Source: Sphingopyxis sp. USTB-05
GTDB lineage: Bacteria > Pseudomonadota > Alphaproteobacteria > Sphingomonadales > Sphingomonadaceae
Assembly: GCF_023822045.1 (NCBI RefSeq)
Contig: NZ_CP084712.1
Span: 3,100,001 to 3,164,000, forward strand
Length of the DNA: 64,000 nt
Direction of reading: 5' to 3'
This document shows, one piece after another, positions 17,162 through 25,514 of this stretch; within the stretch, counting starts at the first letter, position 1; each line of letters begins with the position of its first letter. A model generated the notes under the pieces. The model did no database searches. It was not told the DNA's origin and saw only the letters and a program-made list of their open reading frames with translations. Position numbers and translations under genes: made by a program.

Positions 17162-17764
17162 TCAGTCTCCGGCGGGCCCGCTCCCAGTCAGCTGGTCGAC
17201 ATTGTCCATGATCGTTCGAAATGCCTCGCTCGACGGCATTACGTCGGTGCTACGCCGCGGCATTTCGCCGCTTTCCAATATCGTCTGAAGCGCCGCACGG
17301 CCGCGCGATACGCGGCTTTTCATCGTGCCGACCGCGCAACCGCAAATCTCGGCGCCCTCTTCATAAGAAAGCTGCCCTGCGCCGATCAACACCAGCGCCT
17401 CGCGCTGGTCGACGGGTAGCATCATCAGCGCACGCTGCACGTCGGCAAGGTGGAGGCTGTCGTCCTGATCGTCGGGCGCGACAAGCAATCGCTCGGCCGC
17501 CATCTCGTCATATTCGGCGGTGAATTTCTTGCGCCGCATCTGCGACAGGAAACAATTGCGCAGGATGACGAAAGCCCAGCTTTTCATGCTGGCGGGCCCG
17601 GGCACATATTGCGCGCGCGCTTTCCAGGCCTTCAGCATCGTTTCCTGAACCAGATCGTCGGCGAGGTCGGCATTACCCGTCAGACTGCGCCCAAACGCGC
17701 GAAGATGCGGCAGCATCGCCGCGAGTTCTCGCTTGAAGCTGGCATCGTCGAGCGGTTCGGGCAT
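17162..17764 (-). CDS. ecfG: EcfG-type RNA polymerase sigma factor, copy 2
   Basis: Encodes 200 aa with sigma region 2 (DLADDLVQETMLKAWKA, FVILRNCFLSQMRRKKF) and region 4 (LSYEEGAEICGCAVGTMKSRVSRGR). The sequence is closely parallel to the EcfG copy at 18404-19039, including the C-terminal PSSEAFRTIMDNVDQLTG tail, so this is a paralogue pair. It is convergent to phyR and has no NepR gene of its own. I see no EcfG promoter upstream. Whether it shares NepR control or is an accessory sigma is unknown. Confidence 0.92.
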   Translation of the reverse strand: MPEPLDDASFKRELAAMLPHLRAFGRSLTGNADLADDLVQETMLKAWKARAQYVPGPASMKSWAFVILRNCFLSQMRRKKFTAEYDEMAAERLLVAPDDQDDSLHLADVQRALMMLPVDQREALVLIGAGQLSYEEGAEICGCAVGTMKSRVSRGRAALQTILESGEMPRRSTDVMPSSEAFRTIMDNVDQLTGSGPAGD

Positions 17765-18173
17765 TACGTCGCTGATAAAAATGGCCTTTGCCTGGCAGGG
17801 GTTAATCGAGTTCCAACCGGCTTAGCGCCTCGACCTTGCAATGCAAGCGCCCCGCCGATCACCGGACATACGGGCATCGGCCCAGAGGTATGAAGTTGGC
17901 AAACTTCCTTCCGTTCCCGGCATCGATCCGGTCCTTGGCCGCGAGCCACCCGTGGCCGCGATGTGGCCCGGAGGCACAGATGCACAAGTAATGGAAAGCA
18001 CCGGCCACCTCCTCTGCCTTCGACATATGCCCGGCGAAGTGTGACCCCTCACATGACGTTGCTTAAGGCTAGTGTGATTTATTGGCAACGCGTTCGTCGC
18101 AAAAAATAGAATGCGTGGAACCAGCGGGCTTCTTCATCGTTGCTCCCGCATGGCTACGCAAGGCAACAATAGG
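17765..18173. other. Intergenic region between the divergent sigma genes
   Basis: About 400 bases with no convincing gene. It holds a perfect palindrome CTTGCA-A-TGCAAG (17835-17847) 70 bases upstream of the copy-2 sigma gene, and the EcfG promoter at 18117-18141 that serves nepR-ecfG. Two isolated GTTCC motifs (17810, 17913) have no matching -10. Confidence 0.6.
18117..18141 (+). promoter_or_regulatory. EcfG-dependent promoter of nepR-ecfG
   Basis: GGAAC (18117-18121), 16 bases, CGTT (18138-18141): a full match to the alphaproteobacterial EcfG consensus. Transcription should start near 18148, which makes the ATG at 18174 the first usable NepR start and implies positive autoregulation of the operon. 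Confidence 0.8.
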
Positions 18174-18404
18174 ATGAATGGCAAGGCCCCGCTCCCCCCG
18201 GGCACAGAAGCACCGCGCCGTGCGCAAGGAAGCTTTCCCGGGACGAACGGCGACCAGTGGCACCGCACGTTGACGGGGCGACAGGCGCCCGAGCCTGTGA
18301 GTGCGAAGCTGCGCATGATTTATGGCAATGTCGTCGCCGAAAAACTGCCCGATAATATGCTCGATCTTCTTTCCCAGCTCGATCAGAAAAGTCCGAAGCA
18401 ATAA
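18174..18404 (+). CDS. nepR: NepR anti-sigma factor, copy 1
   Basis: Encodes 76 aa from the ATG at 18174. The NepR core is clear: LRMIYGNVVAEKLPDNMLDLLSQLD. NepR binds EcfG and holds it inactive until phosphorylated PhyR takes its place. Earlier in-frame ATGs at 18111 and 18150 would lie before or at the transcription start predicted from the EcfG promoter, so 18174 (with ATAGG just upstream) is preferred; the ribosome site is weak in all cases. The stop codon overlaps the sigma factor start (TAATG), coupling sigma and anti-sigma synthesis. Confidence 0.88.
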   Translation: MNGKAPLPPGTEAPRRAQGSFPGTNGDQWHRTLTGRQAPEPVSAKLRMIYGNVVAEKLPDNMLDLLSQLDQKSPKQ

Positions 18405-19039
18405 TGACCGGAACTACCGCCGCTGCTTCGCAGCCGCAGGCCGAAACCCTGTCTGACAGCGAATTCAAGACGCTGCTCGCGGGCGTTATTCCGCACCTTC
18501 GCGCTTATGGTCGCAGCCTGTCGGGCAATCCCGACCTCGCCGACGATCTGACGCAGGACACGATGGTCAAGGCATGGGCGTCGCGCGAACGGTTCGAGCG
18601 CGGCACCTCGATCAAAGCGTGGACCTTCGTAATTCTACGCAACACCTTCCTGTCGCAGATGCGCCGCAACAAGTTCGTCGGCGAATATGACGAGACTGCG
18701 GTCGAGCGCACCATGTCGACCCCCGCTAGTCAGGAAGATAGCGGCGAGATGGCCGATCTCCAGCGCGGCCTGATGGAATTGCCGCAGGACCAGCGCGAGG
18801 CGCTGATCCTCGTCGGCGCCGGCGGCCTGTCTTACGAGGAAGCCGCGAGCATCTGCGACTGCGCGCTCGGCACGATGAAAAGCCGCGTGTCGCGTGCGCG
18901 CGCCGCGCTCGAGGAGATCATGAACAGCGGCCAGTTCTCGCAAAAACGCGCCGATGCGCCGCCGTCGAGCGAGGCGGTCGACGCAATCATGGACAGCGTC
19001 GAGACGATCACCGCGCGGCGCGAGGCGGCGAACCGCTAG
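18404..19039 (+). CDS. ecfG: EcfG general stress response sigma factor, copy 1
   Basis: Encodes 211 aa with region 2 (DLADDLTQDTMVKAWAS, FVILRNTFLSQMRRNKF) and region 4 (LSYEEAASICDCALGTMKSRVSRAR). It directs RNA polymerase to GGAAC/CGTT promoters of stress genes. It is coupled to nepR by a one-base overlap, the canonical nepR-ecfG arrangement, so this copy is probably the main sigma. The operon has a consensus EcfG promoter, predicting autoactivation. Confidence 0.95.
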   Translation: MTGTTAAASQPQAETLSDSEFKTLLAGVIPHLRAYGRSLSGNPDLADDLTQDTMVKAWASRERFERGTSIKAWTFVILRNTFLSQMRRNKFVGEYDETAVERTMSTPASQEDSGEMADLQRGLMELPQDQREALILVGAGGLSYEEAASICDCALGTMKSRVSRARAALEEIMNSGQFSQKRADAPPSSEAVDAIMDSVETITARREAANR

Positions 19040-19141
19040 GGGCTTCGGCCGTACAGGCGAGACAATCGTATACGCCCTCGACAAGCGGCGGCGGGGGCGT
19101 CAGAACGACGCATCCTTCCCAAGCAAAGCGAGCCACTTTCG

Positions 19142-20320
19142 ATGAAAAACCTGCCGCATCTTGCCCTCATTTTTGCGCTGGCCGTCGCCGCCTGTTCGGC
19201 CGCCCCGGCATCGACCGAAGCCGCCCCGGCCGATACTGCAAAGCTCGACGCCTCGGGCGCGCAGCCCGCGACGCCGCTCGCCGACGCGCCCTTCACGGTG
19301 AAGGAAGTCGCGAGCTTCAACGAGCCCTGGGCGATGACTTTCGTGCCCGGAACCCGCGCCGCTCTCGTCACTGAAAGGTCGGGCAAGCTCAAACTGTGGC
19401 AGGAGAATGGTCCGACGCAGGATGTCGCCGGCGTGCCCGCGGTCGCCTATGGCGGTCAGGGTGGATTCGGGGACGTAATCGTCGCGCCCGACTTCGCGAC
19501 CAGCGGCGTTATTTATCTGAGCTGGGCCGAGGCCGGCACCGGCGACACCTTCGGCGCCGTCGTGGCAAGGGCAAAGCTGGTGCAAGGCGCAGCACCGCGG
19601 CTCGAGGGGCTGCAAATCATCTGGAAACAGGACCCCAAGGTGCCCGGCCGCGGCCATTATTCGCACCGCCTCGCCTTCTCGCCCGACGGCAAATATCTGT
19701 TCATCGGGTCGGGCGAGCGTCAGAAATTCGATCCCGCGCAGGATATGAACGCCAATCTCGGCAAGATCCTTCGTCTCAATCCCGACGGCAGCATTCCCGC
19801 CGATAATCCCTTCGCCGATCAGGGCGGGGTGACCGCGCAAATCTGGTCGCTCGGCCACCGCAATATCCTGGGACTCGCCTTCGACGGCACCGGCAAGCTC
19901 TGGAATCAGGAGATGGGGCCGAAGGGCGGCGACGAGGTCAATCTGGTCGAGGCCAAGGCCAATTACGGCTATCCGATCGTGTCGAACGGCGATCATTATG
20001 ACGGCAAGGATATTCCCGACCATCCGACGCGCCCCGAATTTGCGGCGCCCAAGCTGTGGTGGAACCCGTCGGTCTCGCCCGCGGGACTCGTGTGGTACAA
20101 TGGCGACCTTTACCCGGGCTGGAAAAACAGCCTGCTGATGGGGGCGCTGTCGGGCGCGGGGCTCGTTCGTATGCAGATCGATGGCGACACGCTCCATAAG
20201 TCCGACCGCTGGGACTTCCGCGAGCGCATCCGCGAGGTCGAGGTGCGCGACGACGGGTCGGTCTGGCTGCTGACCGACGGCGAAAATGGCAAGCTCGTTA
20301 GGCTCGTTCCGAAGAGGTAA
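19142..20320 (+). CDS. PQQ-dependent sugar dehydrogenase-like lipoprotein (YliI/Asd family)
   Basis: Encodes 392 aa. The N-terminus is a lipoprotein signal (hydrophobic core, then AVAAC lipobox), so it is probably anchored in the periplasmic face. The mature part is a glucose/sorbosone dehydrogenase beta-propeller with EPWAMTFVPG, HYSHRLAFSPDG, WSLGHRNILGLAFD and QEMGPKGGDEVNLV, which includes family PQQ/calcium-site residues. It likely oxidises aldose sugars in the periplasm; the acceptor is unknown. It lies 100 bases after ecfG on the same strand, but I see no EcfG promoter in that gap. Confidence 0.88.
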   Translation: MKNLPHLALIFALAVAACSAAPASTEAAPADTAKLDASGAQPATPLADAPFTVKEVASFNEPWAMTFVPGTRAALVTERSGKLKLWQENGPTQDVAGVPAVAYGGQGGFGDVIVAPDFATSGVIYLSWAEAGTGDTFGAVVARAKLVQGAAPRLEGLQIIWKQDPKVPGRGHYSHRLAFSPDGKYLFIGSGERQKFDPAQDMNANLGKILRLNPDGSIPADNPFADQGGVTAQIWSLGHRNILGLAFDGTGKLWNQEMGPKGGDEVNLVEAKANYGYPIVSNGDHYDGKDIPDHPTRPEFAAPKLWWNPSVSPAGLVWYNGDLYPGWKNSLLMGALSGAGLVRMQIDGDTLHKSDRWDFRERIREVEVRDDGSVWLLTDGENGKLVRLVPKR

Positions 20321-20367
20321 GCGCCGTTCCGCTTTCGCCCGAAGCCAAGGATCACTATATCGCCCCC

Positions 20368-21141
20368 ATGATCCGCGGCTTCCTCACCCGGCGCGCCGAA
20401 TGGCCCGCGCGCATTCCCGACCCCGACGCGCTACCGCCGCTGACCTTGCTGTGGCGCGAGATCGGGTCGTTGGCGCGCGCACTTGGCGGCCGCATTCGCC
20501 CGATGCCGCCCGAACCCAATCCCGACAGCGACCATCCGCCGGTGATGATCCTGCCGGGCTTTCTGTCGGGCGACTGGGCGACGAAGGGGCTGCGCGCCGA
20601 CCTTCGCCGATCGGGCTTTCGCTGCTATGCGTGGGGCCTCGGTTTCAACCGCGGCGCGACCGCCGACATCATCGATCGCATCGACACCCGCGTGCAGTGG
20701 ATCATCGACCGCACCGGCTATGCCCCCGCGCTTGTCGGATGGAGCCTTGGCGGCATCTACGCCCGTGAATATGCCAAACATCACCCCGAAAAGGTGGCGC
20801 GCGTCGTCACGCTCGGTTCGCCCTTTTCGGGCAGCCGCCGCGCCAACCGCGCCTGGCGCCTCTATCATCTTATCGCACGCCACCCGGTCGATAATCCGCC
20901 GATCGATTTCCACCCCGCGCCGCGTCCCGAAATGCCGACCTTCGCGCTGTGGTCGAAGCATGACGGCGTCGTGGCGGTGAGCAGCGCACGAGGGCTTCCG
21001 CATGAAAGCGACCGGCAGGTCGAGGTCGATTGCGGGCATATGGGCTTTGCCTACGCCCCGACCTCGGTCGCCGCGATCGTCAAGGCGTTGACCGAGGAGG
21101 TCGCCTCGACCGATCCCGATCAGCAGACGTCGATGCGATAA
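20368..21141 (+). CDS. Alpha/beta hydrolase (lipase/esterase-like)
   Basis: Encodes 257 aa. The nucleophile elbow GWSLGGIYAREYA gives the catalytic Ser, DPHDGVV-like WSKHDGVVAV the acid region and DCGHMGFAY the His. Similar proteins are called alpha/beta hydrolases or PGAP1-like lipases; the substrate is unknown. There is no signal peptide. AAGGA lies about 20 bases before the ATG, so the ribosome site is not strong. Its 3' end overlaps the convergent acetyltransferase gene by 22 bases. Confidence 0.82.
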   Translation: MIRGFLTRRAEWPARIPDPDALPPLTLLWREIGSLARALGGRIRPMPPEPNPDSDHPPVMILPGFLSGDWATKGLRADLRRSGFRCYAWGLGFNRGATADIIDRIDTRVQWIIDRTGYAPALVGWSLGGIYAREYAKHHPEKVARVVTLGSPFSGSRRANRAWRLYHLIARHPVDNPPIDFHPAPRPEMPTFALWSKHDGVVAVSSARGLPHESDRQVEVDCGHMGFAYAPTSVAAIVKALTEEVASTDPDQQTSMR

Positions 21142-21638
21142 GCCGGGGCCGCGCGCCACATCATCAGCATCCGTCCCGGACGTTTTCCGGGCCGGCCGGT
21201 CGAGACAAAGCCGATCCGGCGCAGCAGCGCGCGCGAATGTTCATTATCGGGATGGCATTCGGCAACGATCGAGCAGCCCGGCCGTGATGCGGCGAGCGCC
21301 TCAATCACCGCACGCACCGCCTCGGTCGCGATGCCCTTGCCGCGCACGCGCGCCGCGAACCAATAGCCGATCTCATACTCCTGCCCCAAACGGCGATGCA
21401 CGCCGATCACGCCGTTAAGGTCGAGGCCGCTTTCGTCGCGTACCGCGTGGAATACGTCACCGCCGCCCGATCCCGCGATCAACGCGCGGGCATCGGCTTC
21501 GGTGAAAGGTGCGGGCAAGAAATGGACCCGCGAGGTCACCGTCTCGTCGGTGATCGCGGCCAGCGCGCGCGCATCATCGGCAAAGAGCGGCGTGATGCGG
21601 CAATGGTCGGTCGACAGGGCAAGCAAAGTATCGGTCAT
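21120..21638 (-). CDS. GNAT-family N-acetyltransferase (RimJ/RimL-like)
   Basis: Encodes 172 aa with the acetyl-CoA-binding motif A (ARVRGKGIATEAVRAV), the beta-strand IGYWFAAR and the C-terminal HPDNEHSRALLRRIGFVSTG typical of the RimJ/RimL type. It may acetylate a protein N-terminus or a small amine; the target is unknown. The tail overlaps the end of the convergent hydrolase gene. Confidence 0.85.
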   Translation of the reverse strand: MTDTLLALSTDHCRITPLFADDARALAAITDETVTSRVHFLPAPFTEADARALIAGSGGGDVFHAVRDESGLDLNGVIGVHRRLGQEYEIGYWFAARVRGKGIATEAVRAVIEALAASRPGCSIVAECHPDNEHSRALLRRIGFVSTGRPGKRPGRMLMMWRAAPAYRIDVC

Positions 21639-21843
21639 GTCGCGTCTTCTTCAAAAAGCGCGCGCCGTACCCGGGGGGTTCTGGTCTGATGATGTGATGA
21701 CAACCATTCGCCTTCCGGACACGGCGGCGATGGTCACAGGTGATGCCATGCCGCTCCTATGTAAAGGAGCGCCAATACGCCTTGAATCGGGTGGATCGGT
21801 CGTTGGTCATCGTCGCCGGACCTAACAGCGCCACGCCGAGCGA

Positions 21844-21899
21844 TCAACCCCCGGGGTTGACGGCGTCGTTTCACGTACTATTTAAAGTTGCATGAAACG
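21844..21899 (+). promoter_or_regulatory. Two palindromes at the Rrf2 regulator start (candidate operators)
   Basis: TCAACCCC-C-GGGGTTGA (21844-21860) is a perfect 17-base palindrome. CGTTTCA (21867-21873) and TGAAACG (21893-21899) form an inverted repeat whose right half covers the start codon at 21892, with TTTAAA between. They are positioned for autoregulation by the Rrf2 protein or control by another factor. Confidence 0.45.
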
Positions 21900-22356
21900 C
21901 GACAGCCGACTCTCGGGCGTGCTCCACGTCCTCCTCCATATGGCCGAGCATCGCGCGCCGATGACGTCGGACCAGCTCGCGAAAGCCATGCAGACGCATC
22001 CTGTGGTCGTCAGGCGTATTCTAGGCGGACTGCGTCGGGCGGGTTTTGTCCATAGCGAAAAGGGCCATGGCGGCGGTTGGACGACCGCGCGCGATCTTGC
22101 CGACATCACGATGCGCGACGTCTATGTCGCGATCGGTCAGCCGAGCCTGATGGCGATGGGCAACCGCACCGAGGCGCCCGGCTGCCTTGTCGAACAGGCG
22201 GTCAACGCCGCGCTCGACGCCAGCTTTCAGGAAGCCGAGGCACTGCTGCTCGCGCGTTTCGGCGAGGTGACGCTGGCTGCGCTGGCGGCCGATTTCCACG
22301 CGCGCATGGCCGCGCGATCCACCTCCCCCACCCTACAGGAGCATATCCATGGCTGA
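21892..22356 (+). CDS. Rrf2-family transcriptional regulator
   Basis: Encodes 154 aa with an N-terminal winged helix (SDQLAKAMQTHPVVVRRILGGLRRAGFV, wing GHGGGWTTAR). It has only one cysteine in the sensor region (APGCLVEQ), so it does not look like an IscR/NsrR iron-sulfur sensor but like the cluster-free YwnA type. It overlaps the methyltransferase gene by 8 bases and probably controls this two-gene operon. The palindromes at its start codon suggest autoregulation. Confidence 0.88.
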   Translation: MKRDSRLSGVLHVLLHMAEHRAPMTSDQLAKAMQTHPVVVRRILGGLRRAGFVHSEKGHGGGWTTARDLADITMRDVYVAIGQPSLMAMGNRTEAPGCLVEQAVNAALDASFQEAEALLLARFGEVTLAALAADFHARMAARSTSPTLQEHIHG

Positions 22357-23044
22357 AGGCGCCCAACATTTCCTTGATAGCTTCAAGGACCCGGCGGCGG
22401 TCGCACGCTATACCGAGGGACCGCGCCGCTTCGTCCCCGGCCTCGACGGCCTCCACCGTATGACCGGGCTGCTGCTTGCCGAACGTGTAGCCGACGACGC
22501 GCATATCCTCGTGCTCGGCGCGGGCGGAGGCAGCGAAATGAAGGCGATGGCCGAAGCGCATCCGGGCTGGCGCTTCACCGGTGTCGATCCTGCAGGACCG
22601 ATGCTCGATCTTGCCGCCAAGGTCATGGGAGCAAACGCGCATCGCGCCGCGCTGGTCGAAGGCTATATCGATGACGCCCCCACCGGGCCGTTCGACGGCG
22701 CGACCTGTCTGCTCACGCTCCATTTCCTGGACACTGAAGAGCGCATCCGCACTGCCGCCGAAATCCGCCGCCGCCTGAAGCCCGGCGCACCATTTGTCGC
22801 CGCGCACGGCAGCTTTCCGCAAGGCACGGGCGAGCGCGACCGCTGGATGGACCGCTATGCATCCTATGCCATTGCCTCAGGCGGCGACCCCGAACAGGTC
22901 GCCAAGGGCCGCGAAGCCGTTGCGACGCATGTCGCGATGCTCAGCCCCGAAGCCGACGAAGAGATATTGCGGGCCGCGGGTTTCACCGGCGTCGAACAAT
23001 TCTACGCCGCCTTCACCTGGCGCGGCTGGGTCGGTTATGCGTAA
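22349..23044 (+). CDS. Class I SAM-dependent methyltransferase
   Basis: Encodes 231 aa. The SAM-binding motif I is HILVLGAGGGSEM, followed by the acidic GVDPAGPML and the motif IV region FDGATCLLTLHFL. The substrate is not evident. It is translationally coupled to the Rrf2 regulator by an 8-base overlap. Small-molecule or toxic-compound methylation is possible but unproven. Confidence 0.85.
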   Translation: MAEGAQHFLDSFKDPAAVARYTEGPRRFVPGLDGLHRMTGLLLAERVADDAHILVLGAGGGSEMKAMAEAHPGWRFTGVDPAGPMLDLAAKVMGANAHRAALVEGYIDDAPTGPFDGATCLLTLHFLDTEERIRTAAEIRRRLKPGAPFVAAHGSFPQGTGERDRWMDRYASYAIASGGDPEQVAKGREAVATHVAMLSPEADEEILRAAGFTGVEQFYAAFTWRGWVGYA

Positions 23045-23050
23045 GGTCGG

Positions 23051-24166
23051 CTAGCGCCCGGCCGCCGCGGCGCCGCGCGCCGAGCCGGCGACAAGGTTCA
23101 TCACCAGCTTGGGCAGGCTGTCGTAATTCGCGCCATGATATTGCGAATCCACGGGCAGCGCATCCTTCAGGCGGCGGTGCGCCACGGCGAGCGAATGATA
23201 GGGCACGCCCGGCAGCAGATGGTGGAGCGCATGATAGCGCAAGCCCACAGGTGCCCAAAGCTCGGGCAGCAGGCCCGGCGGCGGGACGTTGACGCTGTCG
23301 AGGAACTGACCGGTCACGGTCAATACTTCGCCGTCATTTTCCCACAGATGCGCGACGAGCGTGCGGATCTGGTTGAGCACCAGAGTCGCCGAAGCGATCG
23401 CGCCAAAGATGATCAGCGCGCGCAGCGGCACCCAGCCAAAAACGCCCGCGGAAATCAACAGCGTCGACCACGCCCAGGCGCCGCCTTCCTGCCAGGCCCA
23501 CTGGCGGCGGAACTCACCTTCGGGCGGCTTGCGGCGAAACAGCGGGTTGATGATCATCCCTGAATAGCGTTCGACGACCGTCCGGCGCAGCGGCGGGATC
23601 AGGAACGAGAGCGGGGTCAGGACGGCATAGCGAAAGACGAGCGCAACCGGCGCGAAGGCCGCGGCCACGACGAACAACGGTACCGTCCACGGCTTCATCA
23701 GCGCGAGCGGCAGATATTCGGGATCTTCGACCGTGCCATATTTGGTGCGGTTGTGGTGCAGGCTGTGAATGCCCTCGTACATGAATGACGGGATCAGCAT
23801 CGGCACGCCGACAAGAATGTTCCAGCCAAGGCGGAAACCCGGCAGCGAATTTTTGCGGATATGCGTGAGTTCGTGGATGAAGCTGCCTGCGCGATAGAGC
23901 GCAATCACCGAAATCACCGCTGCAACCAGCATCCAGGCCGTCGACGGCGCGAGGATCGCCGCCGCGATGCCTGCATAACCGATGAAAGCCGACGCCAGCA
24001 TATCGGTCCAGTAAATGCGCGGCGAAGGCTGCACGAGATCGCGCGTCAGCTCCGAAGCCGCGCGGATCATCGCCATATCGTCGGCGATCGCCGACTTGGG
24101 AGTTTTCGTTACCGACGGTGCGAAGGGGGTCGCGACCCGATCGGCGGGGGGATTGATCGTCGTCAT
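23051..24166 (-). CDS. Membrane fatty acid desaturase family protein
   Basis: Encodes 371 aa with several transmembrane segments and the three histidine boxes of membrane di-iron desaturases: HELTH, HSLHH and HALHH. Such enzymes introduce double bonds in acyl chains, or hydroxylate related lipids, in the inner membrane. The electron donor is not encoded nearby. The ATG at 24166 is divergent from the gene at 24285 across a 118-base region that should hold both promoters. Confidence 0.87.
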   Translation of the reverse strand: MTTINPPADRVATPFAPSVTKTPKSAIADDMAMIRAASELTRDLVQPSPRIYWTDMLASAFIGYAGIAAAILAPSTAWMLVAAVISVIALYRAGSFIHELTHIRKNSLPGFRLGWNILVGVPMLIPSFMYEGIHSLHHNRTKYGTVEDPEYLPLALMKPWTVPLFVVAAAFAPVALVFRYAVLTPLSFLIPPLRRTVVERYSGMIINPLFRRKPPEGEFRRQWAWQEGGAWAWSTLLISAGVFGWVPLRALIIFGAIASATLVLNQIRTLVAHLWENDGEVLTVTGQFLDSVNVPPPGLLPELWAPVGLRYHALHHLLPGVPYHSLAVAHRRLKDALPVDSQYHGANYDSLPKLVMNLVAGSARGAAAAGR

Positions 24167-24284
24167 ACGGGTGTCTTCACCATTATTTCATGGCAGCAAA
24201 ATGGCCGAATGCGGGTCGCCAGCGCCATTTCTATGCCCTAATGCGTCGCCACAAAATATAGGAAGCCCTTTTCAGGAAACCAGT

Positions 24285-25451
24285 ATGAGCGGACATTCGG
24301 ACGGCCCGATCACCATCCACCCGGTTAAGGACAAGGCGGATTTGCGCGAGTTCGTCGAGCTTGCCTTTCGTCTCAATCGCGGTGATCCGGCGTGGGTGCC
24401 GCCGCTGAAGGGCGAGGTCTACGGCCTACTCACGCCTGGCAAAAATCCGTGGTTCGAACATGGCAAGGCGCAATTTTTCCTCGCGCGGCGCGACGGCCGC
24501 ACGATCGGACGCATATCGGCGCATATCGACGAGTTGGCGCTCGCGCAGCCCGTCGAACAGGGCATGGGCCCGGGCACAGGCAATTGGGGTTTGCTCGAAG
24601 CCGAGGATGAAGCAACCGCGCAAGTCCTGCTCGGTGCAGCAGAGGACTGGCTCCGTGCGCAGGGCATGCACCGCTCATTGGGGCCGCTGTCGATTTCGAT
24701 CTGGGACGAACCGGGCCTGCTGATCGAGGGGTTCGACAACCGGCCGACGGTTATGATGGGGCACAACAGCCCGCTCTATCGCGGCTGGGTCGAGGGCGCC
24801 GGCTATCAACCGGTGAAGCAACTGCTGAATTACGACGTCGCGATCAACGAGGGTTTCCCGCCACTGGTCAACCGCATCGTCGCGGCGGGCGAGAAGAACG
24901 CACGCATCCGCATCCGCAAGGTCGACAAGCGTCGCTTCGCCGCCGAAGCGACGCTTATCATGGGGCTGCTCAACGATGCATGGTCGGACAATTGGGGCTT
25001 TGTCCCGCTGACCGACAGCGAGATTGCTTATGTCGGCAAGAAGCTGAAGGACATCGTCTTCGAGGATCTGATCCGCGTCGCCGAAGTCGACGGCGAACCC
25101 GTCGCATTCATGATCGTGCTGCCGAACATCAACCAGTTGCTGATCGACATGGACGGATCATTGCTGCCCTTCAACTGGGCACGCCTGCTCTGGTGGCTGC
25201 GCAAACCCCAAAGCCATATCCTGCGCGTGCCGTTAATGGGCGTCGCCAAAAAGCTGCAAAACAGCCGGATGGCGAGCACGCTCGCCTTCATGATGATCGA
25301 ATATATTCGCCGCGACGCGGTCGCCGATTATGGCACCAAGCGCGGCGATATCGGCTGGGTGCTCGACGACAATCAGGGGATGAACGCCGTGGCCGACGCC
25401 ATCGAGGCCAAGGTCAATCGCGTGTACCAGATTTACGACAAATCACTCTGA
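24285..25451 (+). CDS. GNAT-like protein of unknown function
   Basis: Encodes 388 aa. The region FFLARRDGRTIGRISAHID resembles the core strands of a GNAT fold, and a second GNAT-like part (RVAEVDGEPVAFMIVLPN) lies toward the C-terminus. Homologues in alphaproteobacteria are usually left as hypothetical acetyltransferases; I cannot name a substrate. AGGAAA precedes the ATG at 24285 at a good distance, while the open frame upstream lacks support. Transcribed away from the desaturase, so the two may share a regulatory region. Confidence 0.8.
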   Translation: MSGHSDGPITIHPVKDKADLREFVELAFRLNRGDPAWVPPLKGEVYGLLTPGKNPWFEHGKAQFFLARRDGRTIGRISAHIDELALAQPVEQGMGPGTGNWGLLEAEDEATAQVLLGAAEDWLRAQGMHRSLGPLSISIWDEPGLLIEGFDNRPTVMMGHNSPLYRGWVEGAGYQPVKQLLNYDVAINEGFPPLVNRIVAAGEKNARIRIRKVDKRRFAAEATLIMGLLNDAWSDNWGFVPLTDSEIAYVGKKLKDIVFEDLIRVAEVDGEPVAFMIVLPNINQLLIDMDGSLLPFNWARLLWWLRKPQSHILRVPLMGVAKKLQNSRMASTLAFMMIEYIRRDAVADYGTKRGDIGWVLDDNQGMNAVADAIEAKVNRVYQIYDKSL

Positions 25452-25514
25452 CCGCGGGACAGCTTTGCGACAAATAGCGGCCATGATGCGTTTGGGGCGC
25501 GGAAAGGCTTTGTC

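Noticed and set aside
17810..17917. GTTCC motifs as EcfG -35 sites for the copy-2 sigma gene
   Set aside because: Neither 17810-17814 nor 17913-17917 has a CGTT-like -10 at 16 or 17 bases.
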